Source: Pseudomonas sp. S09G 359
GTDB taxonomy: Bacteria > Pseudomonadota > Gammaproteobacteria > Pseudomonadales > Pseudomonadaceae
NCBI RefSeq assembly: GCF_002843605.1
Contig: NZ_CP025263.1
Location: 2,881,501 to 2,945,500, forward strand
Length of the DNA: 64,000 bases
Direction of reading: 5' to 3'
The stretch's first letter is position 1; each line of letters opens with the position of its first letter. Under the pieces are notes generated by a model, which saw nothing but the letters and a program-made list of their open reading frames with translations, made no database searches and was not told where the DNA came from. A program made the translations under genes and the position numbers. Positions 25,911 to 38,067 of this stretch are shown here, in pieces.

Positions 25911-26816
25911 CTACACCATGTTCTGCTCAGTCAAGCGCTGTACCGCCAGGCGGCGATAGTGGGACGGGGTCATCCCCTTGAGTTGCTGGAAGCGCCGGTT
26001 GAAGTTGGAGATATTGTTGAACCCCGACTCAAAACACACATCGGTTACCGCCTTGTCCCCATCGGCCAGCAACTCGCAGGATTTGCTGATGCGCAAGCGA
26101 TTGACGAACTCGATAAACGTGCGGCCTGTGGCTTGTTTGAACACACGGGAAAAGTACGTCGGCTTCATTCCCAAGTGTTCCGCGACTTCCTCCAGCGGCA
26201 ATTCCCGCGCGTAGTGCGCGAAGATATAGTCCACTGCGCGGTTGGTGCGGTCGACGCTATGTTCGTCGGCCACCTGCGGCGTGTTCACGCCGGACAACAG
26301 TTGGTAGTCCTCACACGCGCTGAGCACTTCCAGCAAGATAAAAAAGTGTCCCAGGCGCGCCATGCCTTGGGCGTCCTCGATGCGCTGCATCAAGGTCATG
26401 GCCTGGGCGATGGTCTTTTTGCAGCGGAATTCGATGCCGTACTGCGCGCGTTCCAGTAAGGGCGTGAGGCTCTTGAGTTCGGCGAAAATATGGCTGCCGC
26501 CTTCGAACAGTTCGTCGGTGAAGTTCACCAACATGTCGCGCTTGGGCACCACCTCGTCTTCCTCGACCTGGCTGATCCAGTTGTGGGGCAGGTTGGGCCC
26601 GGTGAGGAACAGGCTTTCGGGGTAGAAATTACCGATGTAGTCGCCGATAAATACCTTGCCGGAGCTGGCGACGATCAGGTGCAGCTCGTATTCCTTGTGG
26701 AAATGCCAGCGCACCAGCGGGCAGGGGAAGCCGTGTTGGCGATAGATGATGGACAGACCGTTGTGATCGTCCATCAGCTCGTAGGAAGGGTCGGTGATAC
26801 GCGTTGCTCGGGTCAT
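25911..26816 (-). CDS. mtlR: AraC-family activator of the mannitol operon
   Basis: A 301-residue regulator with an N-terminal cupin-like sensor domain (LVRWHFHKEYELHLIV is the typical metal/sugar-binding strand) and a C-terminal AraC double HTH. The first HTH is PLEEVAEHLGMKPTYFSRVF and the second includes AVTDVCFESGFNNISNFNRR. In P. fluorescens MtlR activates mtlEFGKDYZ in response to polyols. Here it is separated from mtlE by the 4.2 kb toxin gene rather than adjacent to it. Confidence 0.88.
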   Translation of the reverse strand: MTRATRITDPSYELMDDHNGLSIIYRQHGFPCPLVRWHFHKEYELHLIVASSGKVFIGDYIGNFYPESLFLTGPNLPHNWISQVEEDEVVPKRDMLVNFTDELFEGGSHIFAELKSLTPLLERAQYGIEFRCKKTIAQAMTLMQRIEDAQGMARLGHFFILLEVLSACEDYQLLSGVNTPQVADEHSVDRTNRAVDYIFAHYARELPLEEVAEHLGMKPTYFSRVFKQATGRTFIEFVNRLRISKSCELLADGDKAVTDVCFESGFNNISNFNRRFQQLKGMTPSHYRRLAVQRLTEQNMV

Positions 26817-26888
26817 GCTGCCGTCGCTTTATTGTGGTTGCTGCGTAGGATAATGCCCCCTTGCGCACAACCTCGCCAGCCTCGGTGT

Positions 26889-28172
26889 TTATACCGTGCG
26901 GTTTTTCGCCTCGATCCACTGGGACATGTATTGAGTACTTTTATGCGCATGGTGGCGCAGCATGCTGCCGGTGAAGTTATCCCGACGATGCGCGGCGAGG
27001 CGGCTGCGGCAATGGTCCAGGCAGGCTACCAGCGCCGGTCCGTGGACGCTTTGGTCATAACGACGGGCCAGCAACTGGCGGCCATCTTCCTGAGCCTGGG
27101 TCCAGCGTTCGCGGTCCTGGTACAACGCCACGGCCGCCGTTGCCAGGGCCGGGGCGCTCTGTTCGATGACACCCGGCCAGGGCTGCGCATCGCCCATGGC
27201 CTCGGCGCCGATCGGCGTGGTGATATTCGGCGTGCCACACAGCATCGCGTCGGCCAGTTTGCCCTTGATGCCCGCGCCAAACCGCAGGGGCGCCAGGCAG
27301 ATACGTGCGGCGGTCATCACCTGCAGGGCATCCTCGGCCCAGTTCATCACATGAAAACCCTGCGCCGGGTTATGCAAGGCCGTGGCCTTGGGCGGGGTGT
27401 AGGCCCCATAGATATGCAGTTGGGCGCCCGGCAGTTGCTGGCGAATCAGCGGCCAGACGCTGTTCTTCATCCACAGCACCGCATCCCAGTTGGGTGCGTG
27501 GCGGAAGTTGCCGATGCTGAGGAAGTGCGCGCGGTCTTCAAACGGCGCGAAGGCCTCGGCCGGCGGCGCCATCATCAGCGGGCACCAGTGCAGCAGCGCG
27601 GTGGGCACCTTGAACTGTTCAGTCAGCAGGCGGATTTCCACGTCGGAGATCATCAGGCTGATATCACAGCGATAAATCGCCGCGATTTCGCGCTTGGCCA
27701 GGTCGGTGTCGGCCATCCGCTGGAATTCTTCTTCCAGCGCCGGGGCGAACAGCGCGGTGAAATCCTCGCTGTCAGCCTTGAGGTGGTCCTTGAGGCGCTG
27801 GTGGCGCGCGTCACGCAGGCTTTGCAGGTCGGAGGTTTCCAGCACTCGCAAGGCGTCGGGGCAGCATTTTTCCACGCGCCAGCCGAATTGCTCTTCCATC
27901 ATGAAACGGTCGAACAGCACGATATCCGGGGCCAGTTCGCGGATAAAGTCATCAAAACTGCTGTTATTCAACTCGATGGCGCATTCGGCGATGCCCAGGG
28001 TGAGCAAGTCGGCCTTGTGCTCGCCGAGTGCGGCAGGGCTGCTGAACGTAATGTCCCAACCTTGCGTAAGAAAGCTCTCGAGAATCTGCATCATATGCCC
28101 GCCCGCGGCCGAGGAACGCGGCTCCGGCCAGACGTAACCAATGACCAGGACTTTGGTGGCGGGCTGATTCAT
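26889..28172 (-). CDS. Glycosyltransferase, GT-B fold (family 1/4 type)
   Basis: About 427 residues. The start VLVIGYVWPEPRSSAAGGHM is the N-terminal Rossmann domain of GT-B enzymes. The C-terminal domain has FLSIGNFRHAPNWDAVLWM and the donor-binding region APLRFGAGIKGKLADAMLCG with the conserved Gly and Lys, as in sugar transferases of surface polysaccharide pathways. No other polysaccharide genes are near, so the acceptor cannot be guessed. The ATG at 28172 is used; two TTG codons directly upstream (28178, 28175) are alternatives, the first with AAGGA at 5 nt. Confidence 0.75.
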   Translation of the reverse strand: MNQPATKVLVIGYVWPEPRSSAAGGHMMQILESFLTQGWDITFSSPAALGEHKADLLTLGIAECAIELNNSSFDDFIRELAPDIVLFDRFMMEEQFGWRVEKCCPDALRVLETSDLQSLRDARHQRLKDHLKADSEDFTALFAPALEEEFQRMADTDLAKREIAAIYRCDISLMISDVEIRLLTEQFKVPTALLHWCPLMMAPPAEAFAPFEDRAHFLSIGNFRHAPNWDAVLWMKNSVWPLIRQQLPGAQLHIYGAYTPPKATALHNPAQGFHVMNWAEDALQVMTAARICLAPLRFGAGIKGKLADAMLCGTPNITTPIGAEAMGDAQPWPGVIEQSAPALATAAVALYQDRERWTQAQEDGRQLLARRYDQSVHGPALVACLDHCRSRLAAHRRDNFTGSMLRHHAHKSTQYMSQWIEAKNRTV

Positions 28173-28331
28173 CAACAACGGTTTCCTTCAAGGGCAGGCG
28201 CAAAGCGCGCAATTAAACCACAACCCGGCGACATGACAATTTGTGTCTGGCGGTAGGTAGCCACGGCACTTTGTGGTTAACTTCGGCCTCTCGAATTCGT
28301 TTAACCAAAACCCAGCATAAGGATTCCGTTC

Positions 28332-28832
28332 ATGGCTCAAGTCACCCTTCGTGGTAACCCTGTCCAGGTTGAAGGCGAATTGCCGAAAACCGGTTCCACC
28401 GCCCCAGAATTCAGCCTGGTCGCCGTCGACCTGTCTGAAGCAACCCTGGAAACGTTCGCCGGCAAGCGCAAGGTACTGAACATCTTCCCAAGCGTCGACA
28501 CCCCGACCTGCGCCACCTCGGTGCGTAAATTCAACGCCCAGGCCAACGATGTCAGCAACACCGTGGTGCTGTGCATCTCCTCCGACCTGCCGTTTGCCCA
28601 GAAGCGTTTCTGCGGTACCGAAGGCCTGGACAACGTGCTGAGCCTGTCGGACTTCCGCAACGCCGACTTCGCTGTCGACTACGGTGTTTCCCTGGCTGAC
28701 GGCCCGCTGCAAGGCCTGACCGCCCGCGCCGTGGTGGTACTGGACGAAAACAACAACGTGCTGCACAGCGAGCTGGTGGCGGAAATTGGCCAGGAGCCAA
28801 ACTACGAAGCAGCCCTGGCTGTTTTGAAGTAA
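28332..28832 (+). CDS. tpx: Thiol peroxidase (atypical 2-Cys peroxiredoxin)
   Basis: A 166-residue Tpx that reduces organic peroxides and H2O2 with thioredoxin. The peroxidatic cysteine is C60 in [17 protein letters not shown]; the resolving cysteine is C94 in RFCGTEG, giving the Tpx-type Cys60-Cys94 spacing. Length matches the family. It is monocistronic, with a ribosome-binding site (AAGGATT) before the ATG and a Rho-independent terminator at 28885. Confidence 0.95.
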   Translation: MAQVTLRGNPVQVEGELPKTGSTAPEFSLVAVDLSEATLETFAGKRKVLNIFPSVDTPTCATSVRKFNAQANDVSNTVVLCISSDLPFAQKRFCGTEGLDNVLSLSDFRNADFAVDYGVSLADGPLQGLTARAVVVLDENNNVLHSELVAEIGQEPNYEAALAVLK

Positions 28833-28884
28833 CTGTTTCTGCGCGTTACTGTCGTTTTGCAGTAACACGCTTGCTACATGATTG

Positions 28885-28912
28885 CGGCCTGGCCTAGTCC
28901 AGGCCGTTTTCA
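28885..28912 (+). terminator. Rho-independent terminator of tpx
   Basis: An 8 bp stem CGGCCTGG/CCAGGCCG (28885-28892 and 28899-28906) with a 6-nt loop, followed by TTTTCATTT. Confidence 0.85.
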
Positions 28913-29064
28913 TTTGCGCTTCAGGTGCTTAGCGAAATAGCCGATACACTAAACGCCAACAGTTAAAAGTTGTAAGCCCAAGGTAAATAGCCGGTAAAGG
29001 CGCTTTTCTTAATGCGCTCCAGTGCTTATCTTTCAGCCTCCCAAAGAAGAAGCTCTCGCGCCCA

Positions 29065-30369
29065 ATGGTTGATCAATCCATGCAATCCTCCCCCCGTAAG
29101 TCCCGCCGCTGGCTGTTCGGCCTGCTTGTGCTGCTGGTTATCGCCGGCCTGTGCTGGAAATTCTGGCCCGGCAGCCACAAAGAGGGTGCCGCGCAGACGC
29201 CAGCCGGGCATGCCGGCAAGTCGGGGATGATGCGCCCGGGCTTCGGCGGTTCCACCGGCCCGGTGCCGGTGCGCGTGGCGCCGGCAGTGTTGGGGGACTT
29301 TCCGGTGTACTACAAGGCCTTGGGCACGGTGACGGCGCTCAACACCATCAATGTGCGCAGCCGGGTGGGCGGTGAGCTGGTGAAAATCGCCTTTGAAGAG
29401 GGGCAAATGGTCAAGGCCGGCGACCTGCTGGCGGAAATCGACCCGCGCAGCTACCAGAACGCCTTGCTCCAGGCCCAGGGCACGCTGATGCAAAACCAGG
29501 CGCAACTGAAAAACGCCCAGGTCGATGTACAGCGTTACCGTGGCCTGTACGCCCAGGACAGTATCGCCAAGCAGACCCTGGACACCGCCGAAGCGCTGGT
29601 GCTGCAATACCAGGGCACGGTCAAGACCAATCAGGGCGCGGTGGATGACGCCAAGCTCAACCTCGAATTCACCAAGATCCGCGCGCCGATCAGCGGCCGG
29701 GTTGGTCTGCGTCAGGTCGACGTGGGCAACCTGGTAGCAGCCAATGACACTACGTTTTTGGCCGTAATCACTCAGACCCAGCCGATCAGCGTGGCCTTCA
29801 CCCTGCCGGAAAATACCCTGGACACTGTGCTCAGCCGTTATCACGCCGGCAACAAACTGCCCGTGGAAGCCTGGGACCGTGGCGACGTGAAGCAGCAAGC
29901 CGCGGGCGTGCTGCAAAGCCTGGACAACCAGATCGACGTGACCACCGGCACCCTGAAATTCAAGGCGCGCTTCGATAACAAGGATCAGGCGCTGTTCCCC
30001 AACCAGTTCGTCAATGTGCACCTGCTGGCCGATACCCTGCATAACGTGGTGCTGGCGCCGTCGGCGGCGATCCAGTTCGGCAACACCGGCACCTTTGTCT
30101 ATGTGCTCGACGGCGACAAGAAGGTCAAGGTCCAACCCCTGGTGGTGGGCGACACCGATGGCGACAACACCGTCATCAAAGAGGGCCTCAAGGCTGGCGA
30201 CCGCGTAGTGCTGGAAGGCACCGACCGCCTCAAGGACGGCAGCGAGATCGAAGTGGTCAACGACAGCACCGAAGTGCCGACCACCCCGACCGAACACCTG
30301 CAGGGCAAGCCGGCGGCTAAAGGGGAGACCGGCACCACCGCCGGCAAGGCGCAAAAGGTCGGTTCATGA
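29065..30369 (+). CDS. muxA: RND efflux periplasmic adaptor (MuxA/MdtA type)
   Basis: A 434-residue membrane-fusion protein. An N-terminal membrane anchor ([15 protein letters not shown]) is followed by barrel-sandwich, coiled-coil hairpin (about 120-190) and beta-barrel domains. It couples the MuxB/MuxC pump to the outer-membrane channel. It overlaps muxB by 4 nt. An alternative start five codons downstream (29080) is possible, as neither has a strong ribosome-binding site. Confidence 0.9.
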   Translation: MVDQSMQSSPRKSRRWLFGLLVLLVIAGLCWKFWPGSHKEGAAQTPAGHAGKSGMMRPGFGGSTGPVPVRVAPAVLGDFPVYYKALGTVTALNTINVRSRVGGELVKIAFEEGQMVKAGDLLAEIDPRSYQNALLQAQGTLMQNQAQLKNAQVDVQRYRGLYAQDSIAKQTLDTAEALVLQYQGTVKTNQGAVDDAKLNLEFTKIRAPISGRVGLRQVDVGNLVAANDTTFLAVITQTQPISVAFTLPENTLDTVLSRYHAGNKLPVEAWDRGDVKQQAAGVLQSLDNQIDVTTGTLKFKARFDNKDQALFPNQFVNVHLLADTLHNVVLAPSAAIQFGNTGTFVYVLDGDKKVKVQPLVVGDTDGDNTVIKEGLKAGDRVVLEGTDRLKDGSEIEVVNDSTEVPTTPTEHLQGKPAAKGETGTTAGKAQKVGS

Positions 30370-33300
30370 ACCTGTCGCGGCTGTTTATCCTCCGCCCGGT
30401 CGCTACCACGCTGAGCATGCTGGCCATCGTATTGGCCGGCATCATTGCGTATCGCTTGCTACCGGTATCGGCCTTGCCGCAGGTGGATTACCCGACGATC
30501 CGGGTGATGACGCTGTACCCCGGCGCCAGCCCCGATGTGATGACCAGCGCGGTCACTGCGCCGCTGGAGCGCCAGTTCGGGCAAATGCCCGGCTTGACCC
30601 AGATGGCCTCCACCAGCTCCGGCGGTGCGTCGGTGCTGACCCTGCGTTTCAACCTCGACATCAATATGGATGTCGCCGAGCAACAGGTGCAGGCCGCGAT
30701 CAATGCCGCCACCAACCTGCTGCCCAAGGATTTGCCGGCACCGCCGGTGTACAACAAGGTCAACCCGGCGGACACCCCGGTGCTGACCCTGGCGATCACC
30801 TCCAAGACCATGCTGCTGCCCAAGTTGAATGACCTGGTCGACACGCGCATGGCGCAAAAAATTGCGCAGATCAGCGGCGTCGGCATGGTCAGCATCGCCG
30901 GCGGCCAGCGCCAGGCCGTGCGCATCAAGGTCAACCCCGAGGCCCTGGCCGCCAATGGCTTGAACCTCTCGGACGTGCGCACCCTGATCGCTGCGTCCAA
31001 CGTCAACCAGCCCAAGGGCAACTTCGACGGCCCAACTCGCGTGTCGATGCTCGACGCCAACGACCAGTTGGTCTCGCCCCAGCAATACGCCGAACTGATC
31101 CTGGCCTATAACAATGGCGCGCCGTTGCGCCTTAAAGATGTGGCGCAGATCGTCGACGGCGCCGAAAACGAACGCCTTGCCGCCTGGGCCAATGAAAACC
31201 AGGCCGTGCTGCTGAATATCCAGCGCCAGCCGGGCGCCAACGTGATTGAAGTGGTCGACCGCATCAAGGCGCTGCTGCCGAGCATCACCGATAACCTGCC
31301 GGCCGGCCTTGACGTCACGGTGCTGACCGACCGCACCCAGACCATTCGCGCCTCGGTAAAAGACGTACAGTACGAATTGCTGATCGCCATCGCCCTGGTG
31401 GTGATGGTCACCTTCCTGTTCCTGCGCCGGGTCAGTGCGACCCTTATTCCGTCGATCGCTGTGCCGCTGTCGCTGGTGGGCACCTTCGGCGTGATGTACC
31501 TGGCCGGCTTCTCGATCAATAACCTGACCCTGATGGCCCTGACCATCGCCACCGGTTTCGTGGTGGACGATGCCATCGTGATGCTGGAAAACATCTCGCG
31601 TTACATCGAGGAAGGCGAGACGCCGCTGGCGGCGGCGCTCAAGGGCGCCAAGCAGATCGGCTTCACCCTGATTTCCCTGACCCTGTCGCTGATTGCCGTA
31701 TTGATCCCGCTGCTATTTATGGCCGACGTAGTGGGGCGGCTGTTCCGCGAATTCGCCATTACCCTGGCGGTGGCGATCCTGATTTCCCTGGTGGTGTCCC
31801 TGACCCTCACGCCGATGATGTGCGCGCGCTTGCTCAAGCGTGAGCCCAAGGACGAGGAGCAAAGCCGCTTCTACAAGGCCAGCGGTGCGTGGATCGATTG
31901 GTTGATCGCGCGGTATGGCAGCATGTTGCAATGGGTACTCCGGCACCAACCGCTGACCCTGCTGGTGGCCATCGCCACCCTGGGCCTCACGGTGCTGCTG
32001 TACCTGGCGGTGCCCAAGGGCTTTTTCCCGGTGCAGGACACCGGGGTGATCCAGGGTATTTCCGAAGCGCCGCAGTCGATCTCCTTCGCGGCCATGAGCC
32101 AGCGCCAACAGGAGTTGGCCAAGATCATCCTCGCCGACCCGGCGGTGGAAAGCCTGTCGTCCTACATTGGGGTGGACGGCGATAACGCCACCCTCAACAG
32201 CGGCCGCTTGCTGATCAACCTCAAGCCCCACGGTCAGCGCGATCTGAGCGCGGCCCAGGTGATCACCCGCCTGCAACCGAATATCGACAAGCTGGTGGGT
32301 ATCCGCCTGTTCATGCAGCCGGTGCAGGACTTGACCATCGAGGACCGGGTCAGCCGCACCCAGTACCAATTCAGCATGTCTTCGCCGGATGCCGACCTGC
32401 TGGCGCTGTGGAGCGACAAGCTGGTGCACACCCTGAGCCAGATGCCGGAACTCACCGATGTCGCCAGCGACCTGCAGGACAAAGGCCTGCAGGTGTACCT
32501 GGTGATCGACCGTGACGCGGCCTCGCGCCTGGGTGTAAGTGTGTCGACCATCACCGACGCGCTCTACGACGCCTTCGGCCAGCGGCAGATTTCTACCATC
32601 TATACCCAGGCCAGCCAGTACCGCGTGGTCTTGCAGGCCCAGTCCGGGGAAACCCTGGGCCCGGCGGCGCTGAACCAGATCCATGTAAAAACCACCGATG
32701 GCGGCCAAGTGCGCCTGTCCAGCCTGGCTCATGTGGAGCAGCGCCAGGCCCAGTTGGCGATTGCGCATATTGGCCAGTTCCCGGCGGTGATGATGTCGTT
32801 CAACCTGGCCCCGGGCGTGGCGCTGGGCAAAGGCGTGGAGCTGATCAACCAGGCGCAGAAAGACATCGGCATGCCGGTGGGCGTACAGACTCAGTTCCAG
32901 GGCGCGGCCCAGGCCTTCGAGGCGTCGCTGTCGAGTACCTTGCTGCTGATCCTGGCGGCGGTGGTCACCATGTACATCGTGCTGGGCGTGCTCTACGAGA
33001 GCTATATCCACCCGATCACCATTCTCTCGACCTTGCCGTCGGCAGCAGTGGGGGCGTTGCTGGCCTTGCTGCTCAGTGGCAATGACCTGGGGATGATCGC
33101 GATCATCGGCATTATCTTGCTGATCGGTATCGTCAAGAAGAACGCGATCATGATGATCGACTTCGCCCTCGACGCCGAGCGCAACCAGGGCCTCGACCCG
33201 CAGACCGCCATCTACCAGGCGGCGCTGTTGCGCTTCCGGCCGATCCTGATGACCACCCTGGCCGCGCTGTTCGGTGCGGTACCGTTGATGCTGGCCACCG

Positions 33301-33467
33301 GTTCCGGCGCGGAATTGCGCCAGCCCCTGGGCCTGGTGATGGTCGGTGGGTTGCTGGTGAGCCAGGTATTGACCCTGTTCACCACGCCGGTGATCTACCT
33401 GTACTTCGACCGCCTTGGTCGTCGCTGGCGCAAAGAGCCACAAAGCCTGGAGCCGGTTGAGTCATGA
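30366..33467 (+). CDS. muxB: RND efflux pump subunit (MuxB/MdtB type)
   Basis: A 1033-residue inner-membrane RND transporter with 12 membrane segments and two large periplasmic loops. The proton-relay Asp pair lies in [16 protein letters not shown] (TM4). In the MuxABC-OpmB (MdtABC-TolC) type, two different RND subunits form a heterotrimer, unlike AcrB. Substrates in relatives include novobiocin, aztreonam, macrolides and bile-salt-like compounds. Overlaps both neighbours by 4 nt. Confidence 0.92.
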   Translation: MNLSRLFILRPVATTLSMLAIVLAGIIAYRLLPVSALPQVDYPTIRVMTLYPGASPDVMTSAVTAPLERQFGQMPGLTQMASTSSGGASVLTLRFNLDINMDVAEQQVQAAINAATNLLPKDLPAPPVYNKVNPADTPVLTLAITSKTMLLPKLNDLVDTRMAQKIAQISGVGMVSIAGGQRQAVRIKVNPEALAANGLNLSDVRTLIAASNVNQPKGNFDGPTRVSMLDANDQLVSPQQYAELILAYNNGAPLRLKDVAQIVDGAENERLAAWANENQAVLLNIQRQPGANVIEVVDRIKALLPSITDNLPAGLDVTVLTDRTQTIRASVKDVQYELLIAIALVVMVTFLFLRRVSATLIPSIAVPLSLVGTFGVMYLAGFSINNLTLMALTIATGFVVDDAIVMLENISRYIEEGETPLAAALKGAKQIGFTLISLTLSLIAVLIPLLFMADVVGRLFREFAITLAVAILISLVVSLTLTPMMCARLLKREPKDEEQSRFYKASGAWIDWLIARYGSMLQWVLRHQPLTLLVAIATLGLTVLLYLAVPKGFFPVQDTGVIQGISEAPQSISFAAMSQRQQELAKIILADPAVESLSSYIGVDGDNATLNSGRLLINLKPHGQRDLSAAQVITRLQPNIDKLVGIRLFMQPVQDLTIEDRVSRTQYQFSMSSPDADLLALWSDKLVHTLSQMPELTDVASDLQDKGLQVYLVIDRDAASRLGVSVSTITDALYDAFGQRQISTIYTQASQYRVVLQAQSGETLGPAALNQIHVKTTDGGQVRLSSLAHVEQRQAQLAIAHIGQFPAVMMSFNLAPGVALGKGVELINQAQKDIGMPVGVQTQFQGAAQAFEASLSSTLLLILAAVVTMYIVLGVLYESYIHPITILSTLPSAAVGALLALLLSGNDLGMIAIIGIILLIGIVKKNAIMMIDFALDAERNQGLDPQTAIYQAALLRFRPILMTTLAALFGAVPLMLATGSGAELRQPLGLVMVGGLLVSQVLTLFTTPVIYLYFDRLGRRWRKEPQSLEPVES

Positions 33468-36400
33468 ACCTGTCCGGACCGTTCATTCGCCGGCCGGTAG
33501 CCACCATGCTGCTGAGCCTGGCGATCATGCTGTTGGGAGGTGTCAGCTTCAACCTGCTGCCGGTATCGCCATTGCCGCAGATCGACTTCCCGGTGATCGT
33601 GGTGTCGGCCAGCTTGCCCGGCGCCAGCCCCGAGGTGATGGCGTCCACGGTGGCGACGCCGCTGGAACGTTCGTTCGGCGCGATTTCCGGCATCACCACC
33701 ATGAGCAGCTCGTCGAGCCAGGGTTCTACGCGGGTCATCCTGGCGTTCGATTCCGGCCGCGATATCAACGGCGCGGCGCGGGAAGTGCAAGCGGCCATCA
33801 ATGCCTCGCGCAACCTGCTGCCCAGTGGCATGCGCAGCATGCCCACCTACAAGAAGATCAACCCGTCCCAGGCGCCGATCATGGTGCTGTCACTGACCTC
33901 GGACGTGTTGCAAAAGGGCCAATTGTACGACCTGGCCTCGACCATCCTTTCGCAAAGCCTGTCCCAGGTGCCGGGCGTGGGCGAAGTGCAGATCGGCGGC
34001 AGCTCCCTGCCGGCCGTGCGCATCGAGCTGGAACCCAAGGCCCTCGACCAGTACGGCGTGGCCCTGGACGATGTGCGCAACACCATCGCCAATGCCAACC
34101 AGCGCCGGCCCAAGGGTTCCCTGGAAGACAGCGAGCGCAACTGGCAGATCCAGGCCAACGACCAGCTGGAAAAGGCCAAGGACTACGAACCGCTGCTGAT
34201 TCGCTACCAGAACGGCGCGGCCCTGCGCCTGGGCGATGTGGCGAAGATCAGCGACGGCGTGGAAGACCGCTACAACAGTGGCTTCTTCAACAATGATTCG
34301 GCAGTGTTGCTGGTGATCAACCGCCAGTCGGGCGCCAACATCATCGAGACCGTCAAGCAGATCAAGGCGCAGTTGCCGGCGTTGCAGGCGGTGCTGCCGT
34401 CGAGCGTCAAACTCAGCCTGGCCATGGACCGCTCGCCGGTGATCACCGCCACCCTGCACGAAGCCGAGATGACCCTGTTGATCGCGGTGGGGCTGGTGAT
34501 CCTGGTGGTCTACCTGTTCCTAGGCAACTTCCGCGCTTCGTTGATTCCGACCCTGGCGGTGCCGGTATCGCTGGTGGGCACCTTTGCGGTGATGTACCTG
34601 TACGGTTTTTCGCTGAACAACTTCTCATTGATGGCGCTGATCCTGGCCACCGGCCTGGTGGTGGACGATGCCATCGTGGTGCTGGAGAACATCTCCCGGC
34701 ATATCGACGAAGGCGTGCCACCGATGAAGGCGGCGTACCTGGGGGCCGAGGAGGTCGGCTTTACCTTGCTGTCGATGAACGTGTCGCTGGTGGCGGTGTT
34801 CCTCTCCATCCTGTTTATGGGCGGGATCGTCACCAACCTGTTCCGTGAGTTTTCCATCACCTTGTCGGCGGCGATCATTGTGTCGCTGATCGTGTCGCTG
34901 ACGTTGACTCCAATGCTGTGCGCGCGTTGGCTCAAGCCCCATGTCAAAGGGCAAATGACCGGCTTGCAGCGCTGGAGCCAGAAGATCAACGACCGCATGG
35001 TGGCCGGTTATGCCACCAGCCTGGATTGGGTGCTGCGCCATCGCCGCCTGACGCTGCTAAGCCTGTTGCTGACCATCGGTGTCAACGTGGCGTTGTATGT
35101 GGTGGTGCCGAAAACATTTATGCCGCAGCAGGACACTGGTCAATTGATCGGCTTCGTGCGCGGGGATGACGGGCTGTCCTTCAGTGTGATGCAGCCGAAG
35201 ATGGAAACCTTCCGCAAGGCCGTGCTCAAGGACCCGGCGGTGCTCAGTGTGGCCGGCTTTATCGGCGGCAACAATGGCACCAACAACGCGGTGATGCTGG
35301 TGCGCCTCAAGCCTATCAGCGAGCGCAAGATTTCGGCGCAAGCGGTGATCGAGCGTCTGCGCAAGGATGTGCCGTTGGTGCCGGGCGGGCGCCTGTTCCT
35401 GATGGCCGACCAGGACCTGCAATTCGGCGGCAGCCGTGACCAGACCAGCGCACAGTATTCCTACATCCTGCAAAGTGGCGACCTGGCTGCGTTGCGCCTG
35501 TGGTACCCGAAAGTGGTGAGCGCCTTGCGTGAGTTGCCGGAACTCACCGCCATTGACGCCCGCGAAGGCCGCGGTGCCGCCCAGGTCACGCTGATTGTCG
35601 ACCGCGACCAGGCCAAACGCCTGGGCATCGACATGGACATGGTCACGGCGGTGTTGAACAACGCCTACAGCCAGCGGCAGATTTCGACGATCTACGACAG
35701 CCTCAACCAGTACCAGGTGGTGATGGAGGTCAACCCCAAATACGCCCAGGACCCGATCACCCTCAACCAGATGCAGGTGATCACCTCTACCGGCGCGCGG
35801 GTGCCGCTGTCGACCATCGCCCATTACGAAAATAGCCTGGCGGATGACCGCGTCAGCCATGAAGGCCAGTTCGCTTCGGAAAACATCGCCTTTGACATGG
35901 CCCCTGGCGTGACGGTGGAGCAGGGCACGGCCGCTATCGAGCGGGCAATTGCCAAGGTCGGGCTGCCCGAAGACGTGATCGCCAAGATGGCCGGGACCGC
36001 CGATGCCTTCGCGGCGACGCAGAAGGGCCAGCCGTTCATGATCCTTGGCGCGCTGGTGGCGGTGTATCTGGTGTTGGGCATTCTGTATGAAAGCTACATT
36101 CACCCGCTGACGATCCTTTCGACGCTGCCCTCGGCGGGTGTCGGCGCCATGCTCGCCATCTACCTCACGGGCGGTGAATTCAGCCTGATCTCCTTGCTGG
36201 GCCTGTTCCTGTTGATCGGCGTGGTGAAGAAAAACGCGATCTTGATGATTGACCTGGCCTTGCAACTGGAACGCAACGACGGTTTGGGCCCCTTGGAATC
36301 GATTCGCAGTGCCTGCCTGTTGCGTTTGCGGCCGATCTTGATGACCACGTTGGCGGCCATCCTCGGTGCCTTGCCCTTGCTGCTCGGTACGGGCGATGGC

Positions 36401-36571
36401 GCGGAAATGCGTCACCCCCTGGGCCTGACCATCATTGGCGGCCTGGTGTTCAGCCAGGTCCTGACCCTTTACACCACCCCGGTGGTCTACCTCTATCTCG
36501 ACCGCGCGCGCCATCGCTTCAATGCCTGGCGCGGCGTGCGTACCGATGCTGCCCTGGACACTGCGCTATGA
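33464..36571 (+). CDS. muxC: RND efflux pump subunit (MuxC/MdtC type)
   Basis: A 1035-residue RND transporter homologous to MuxB, with the TM4 block [16 protein letters not shown] and the second-half block [16 protein letters not shown]. It provides the second RND subunit of the heteromeric pump. Tandem muxB-muxC most likely arose by duplication. Overlaps both neighbours by 4 nt. Confidence 0.92.
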   Translation: MNLSGPFIRRPVATMLLSLAIMLLGGVSFNLLPVSPLPQIDFPVIVVSASLPGASPEVMASTVATPLERSFGAISGITTMSSSSSQGSTRVILAFDSGRDINGAAREVQAAINASRNLLPSGMRSMPTYKKINPSQAPIMVLSLTSDVLQKGQLYDLASTILSQSLSQVPGVGEVQIGGSSLPAVRIELEPKALDQYGVALDDVRNTIANANQRRPKGSLEDSERNWQIQANDQLEKAKDYEPLLIRYQNGAALRLGDVAKISDGVEDRYNSGFFNNDSAVLLVINRQSGANIIETVKQIKAQLPALQAVLPSSVKLSLAMDRSPVITATLHEAEMTLLIAVGLVILVVYLFLGNFRASLIPTLAVPVSLVGTFAVMYLYGFSLNNFSLMALILATGLVVDDAIVVLENISRHIDEGVPPMKAAYLGAEEVGFTLLSMNVSLVAVFLSILFMGGIVTNLFREFSITLSAAIIVSLIVSLTLTPMLCARWLKPHVKGQMTGLQRWSQKINDRMVAGYATSLDWVLRHRRLTLLSLLLTIGVNVALYVVVPKTFMPQQDTGQLIGFVRGDDGLSFSVMQPKMETFRKAVLKDPAVLSVAGFIGGNNGTNNAVMLVRLKPISERKISAQAVIERLRKDVPLVPGGRLFLMADQDLQFGGSRDQTSAQYSYILQSGDLAALRLWYPKVVSALRELPELTAIDAREGRGAAQVTLIVDRDQAKRLGIDMDMVTAVLNNAYSQRQISTIYDSLNQYQVVMEVNPKYAQDPITLNQMQVITSTGARVPLSTIAHYENSLADDRVSHEGQFASENIAFDMAPGVTVEQGTAAIERAIAKVGLPEDVIAKMAGTADAFAATQKGQPFMILGALVAVYLVLGILYESYIHPLTILSTLPSAGVGAMLAIYLTGGEFSLISLLGLFLLIGVVKKNAILMIDLALQLERNDGLGPLESIRSACLLRLRPILMTTLAAILGALPLLLGTGDGAEMRHPLGLTIIGGLVFSQVLTLYTTPVVYLYLDRARHRFNAWRGVRTDAALDTAL

Positions 36572-38043
36572 CCGATTCAACCTTAACCAAATTGGCCATG
36601 AGCATGCCCCGTGGTTCCCGTGTTGTAAGCCTGGTGCTCTGCGGCGTGCTGCTCAGCGCCTGCGCCGTCGGCCCCGACTACAAGCGCCCGGAAGTCACTG
36701 AGCCGGCGCAATTCAAGGAGGCCCAGGGCTGGCGCCAGGCCACGCCGAGCGATTCGCTGGCCCGCGGCGCCTGGTGGGAGTTGTACGGCGACCGTCAGCT
36801 CAATGACCTGGTGGTGCGCCTGAACACGTCCAACCAGACCGTGGCCCAGGCCGAGGCGCGCTTTCGCCAGGCCCAGGCGCTGGTGCGCAGCTCGCGCGGG
36901 GCGTTTTACCCCACGGTGGACCTGAGCGCCGGTAAAACCCGCGCCAGCCAGGGTACCGGCAGCAGTAGCGCCAGCCTTAGCAGTTCCAGCAGCGGTATCC
37001 GCGACACCCTTAACGCGCAATTGGGCGTGAGCTGGGAAGCGGATATCTGGGGCAAGCTGCGCCGCGGCCTGGAGGCCAACGAGGCGAGCGCCGAAGCCAG
37101 CTCGGCCGACCTGGCCGCGATGCGTTTAAGCCAACAGTCGGAACTGGTGCAAAGCTACCTGCAACTGCGGGTGATGGATGAACAGACGCGCTTGCTGCAA
37201 GCCACCCTGGAAACCTATCAGCGCTCCCTGCAAATGACCGAGAACCAGTACCGCGCCGGTGTCTCCGGCAAGGACGCGGTCGCCCAGGCGCAGACCCAGC
37301 TGAAGACCACCCAGGCGAGCCTGATCGACCTGATCTGGCAGCGTGCCCAACTGGAAAATGCGATTGCCGTGTTGATCGGCGAGGCGCCGGCCAACTTCAA
37401 CCTGGCGGTGAGCAAGGACATTCCGGCCCTGCCGCAGATTCCCGTGAGCCTGCCGTCGCAATTGTTGGAGCGCCGCCCGGATATCGCCTCGGCCGAGCGC
37501 TCGGTGATCGCCGCCAACGCGAATATTGGGGTGGCCAAGGCCGCTTACTACCCGGACCTGAGCCTGAGCCTGGCCGGTGGCTATTCCAGCAGTACCTATG
37601 CCGACTGGATCAGCTTGCCGAACCGGTTCTGGTCGGTGGGGCCGAAACTGGCGATGACGCTGTTTGACGGCGGCCAGCGTTCGGCAGAGGTTGATCGCAG
37701 CGTGGCTTCCTACGATGAAACGGTGGCGAAGTATCGGCAGACGGTGCTGGATGGGTTCCGTGAAGTGGAAAACTACATGGTTCAGCTCAAGGTGCTGGAA
37801 GACGAGGCGGTGGTCAGTAACGAGGCCCTGGATGCGGCGCGGGAATCACTGCGCTTGACCCAGAACCAGTATAAGGCCGGGTTGATCGCTTATCTGGATG
37901 TGGTCACGGTGCAGGCGACAGCGTTGAGCAATGAGCGGACGGTGTTGACCTTGTTGCAGACGCGGCTGGTGGCGAGTGTGCAACTGATCGCCGCGCTGGG
38001 CGGCGGGTGGGATGGGCAAACGCCTGTCGCCGAAAAAGACTGA
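36568..38043 (+). CDS. opmB: Outer-membrane efflux lipoprotein (OpmB/OprM family)
   Basis: A 491-residue TolC-like channel. A lipoprotein signal ends in the lipobox LLSAC (Cys32), followed by the OprM-type AVGPDYKRPEV. The two repeated OEP domains contain the long coiled-coil helices (AEARFRQAQALVRSSRGAFY and later). It completes the tripartite pump; the whole operon is translationally coupled. A degenerate REP follows. Confidence 0.92.
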   Translation: MTDSTLTKLAMSMPRGSRVVSLVLCGVLLSACAVGPDYKRPEVTEPAQFKEAQGWRQATPSDSLARGAWWELYGDRQLNDLVVRLNTSNQTVAQAEARFRQAQALVRSSRGAFYPTVDLSAGKTRASQGTGSSSASLSSSSSGIRDTLNAQLGVSWEADIWGKLRRGLEANEASAEASSADLAAMRLSQQSELVQSYLQLRVMDEQTRLLQATLETYQRSLQMTENQYRAGVSGKDAVAQAQTQLKTTQASLIDLIWQRAQLENAIAVLIGEAPANFNLAVSKDIPALPQIPVSLPSQLLERRPDIASAERSVIAANANIGVAKAAYYPDLSLSLAGGYSSSTYADWISLPNRFWSVGPKLAMTLFDGGQRSAEVDRSVASYDETVAKYRQTVLDGFREVENYMVQLKVLEDEAVVSNEALDAARESLRLTQNQYKAGLIAYLDVVTVQATALSNERTVLTLLQTRLVASVQLIAALGGGWDGQTPVAEKD

Positions 38044-38067
38044 ACTCACCCGGATTTTCAAGCCCAG

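Noticed and set aside
31713..33443. 576-codon frame opposite muxB
   Set aside because: Gln/His/Arg-rich antisense frame without any family pattern, opposite a clear RND transporter.
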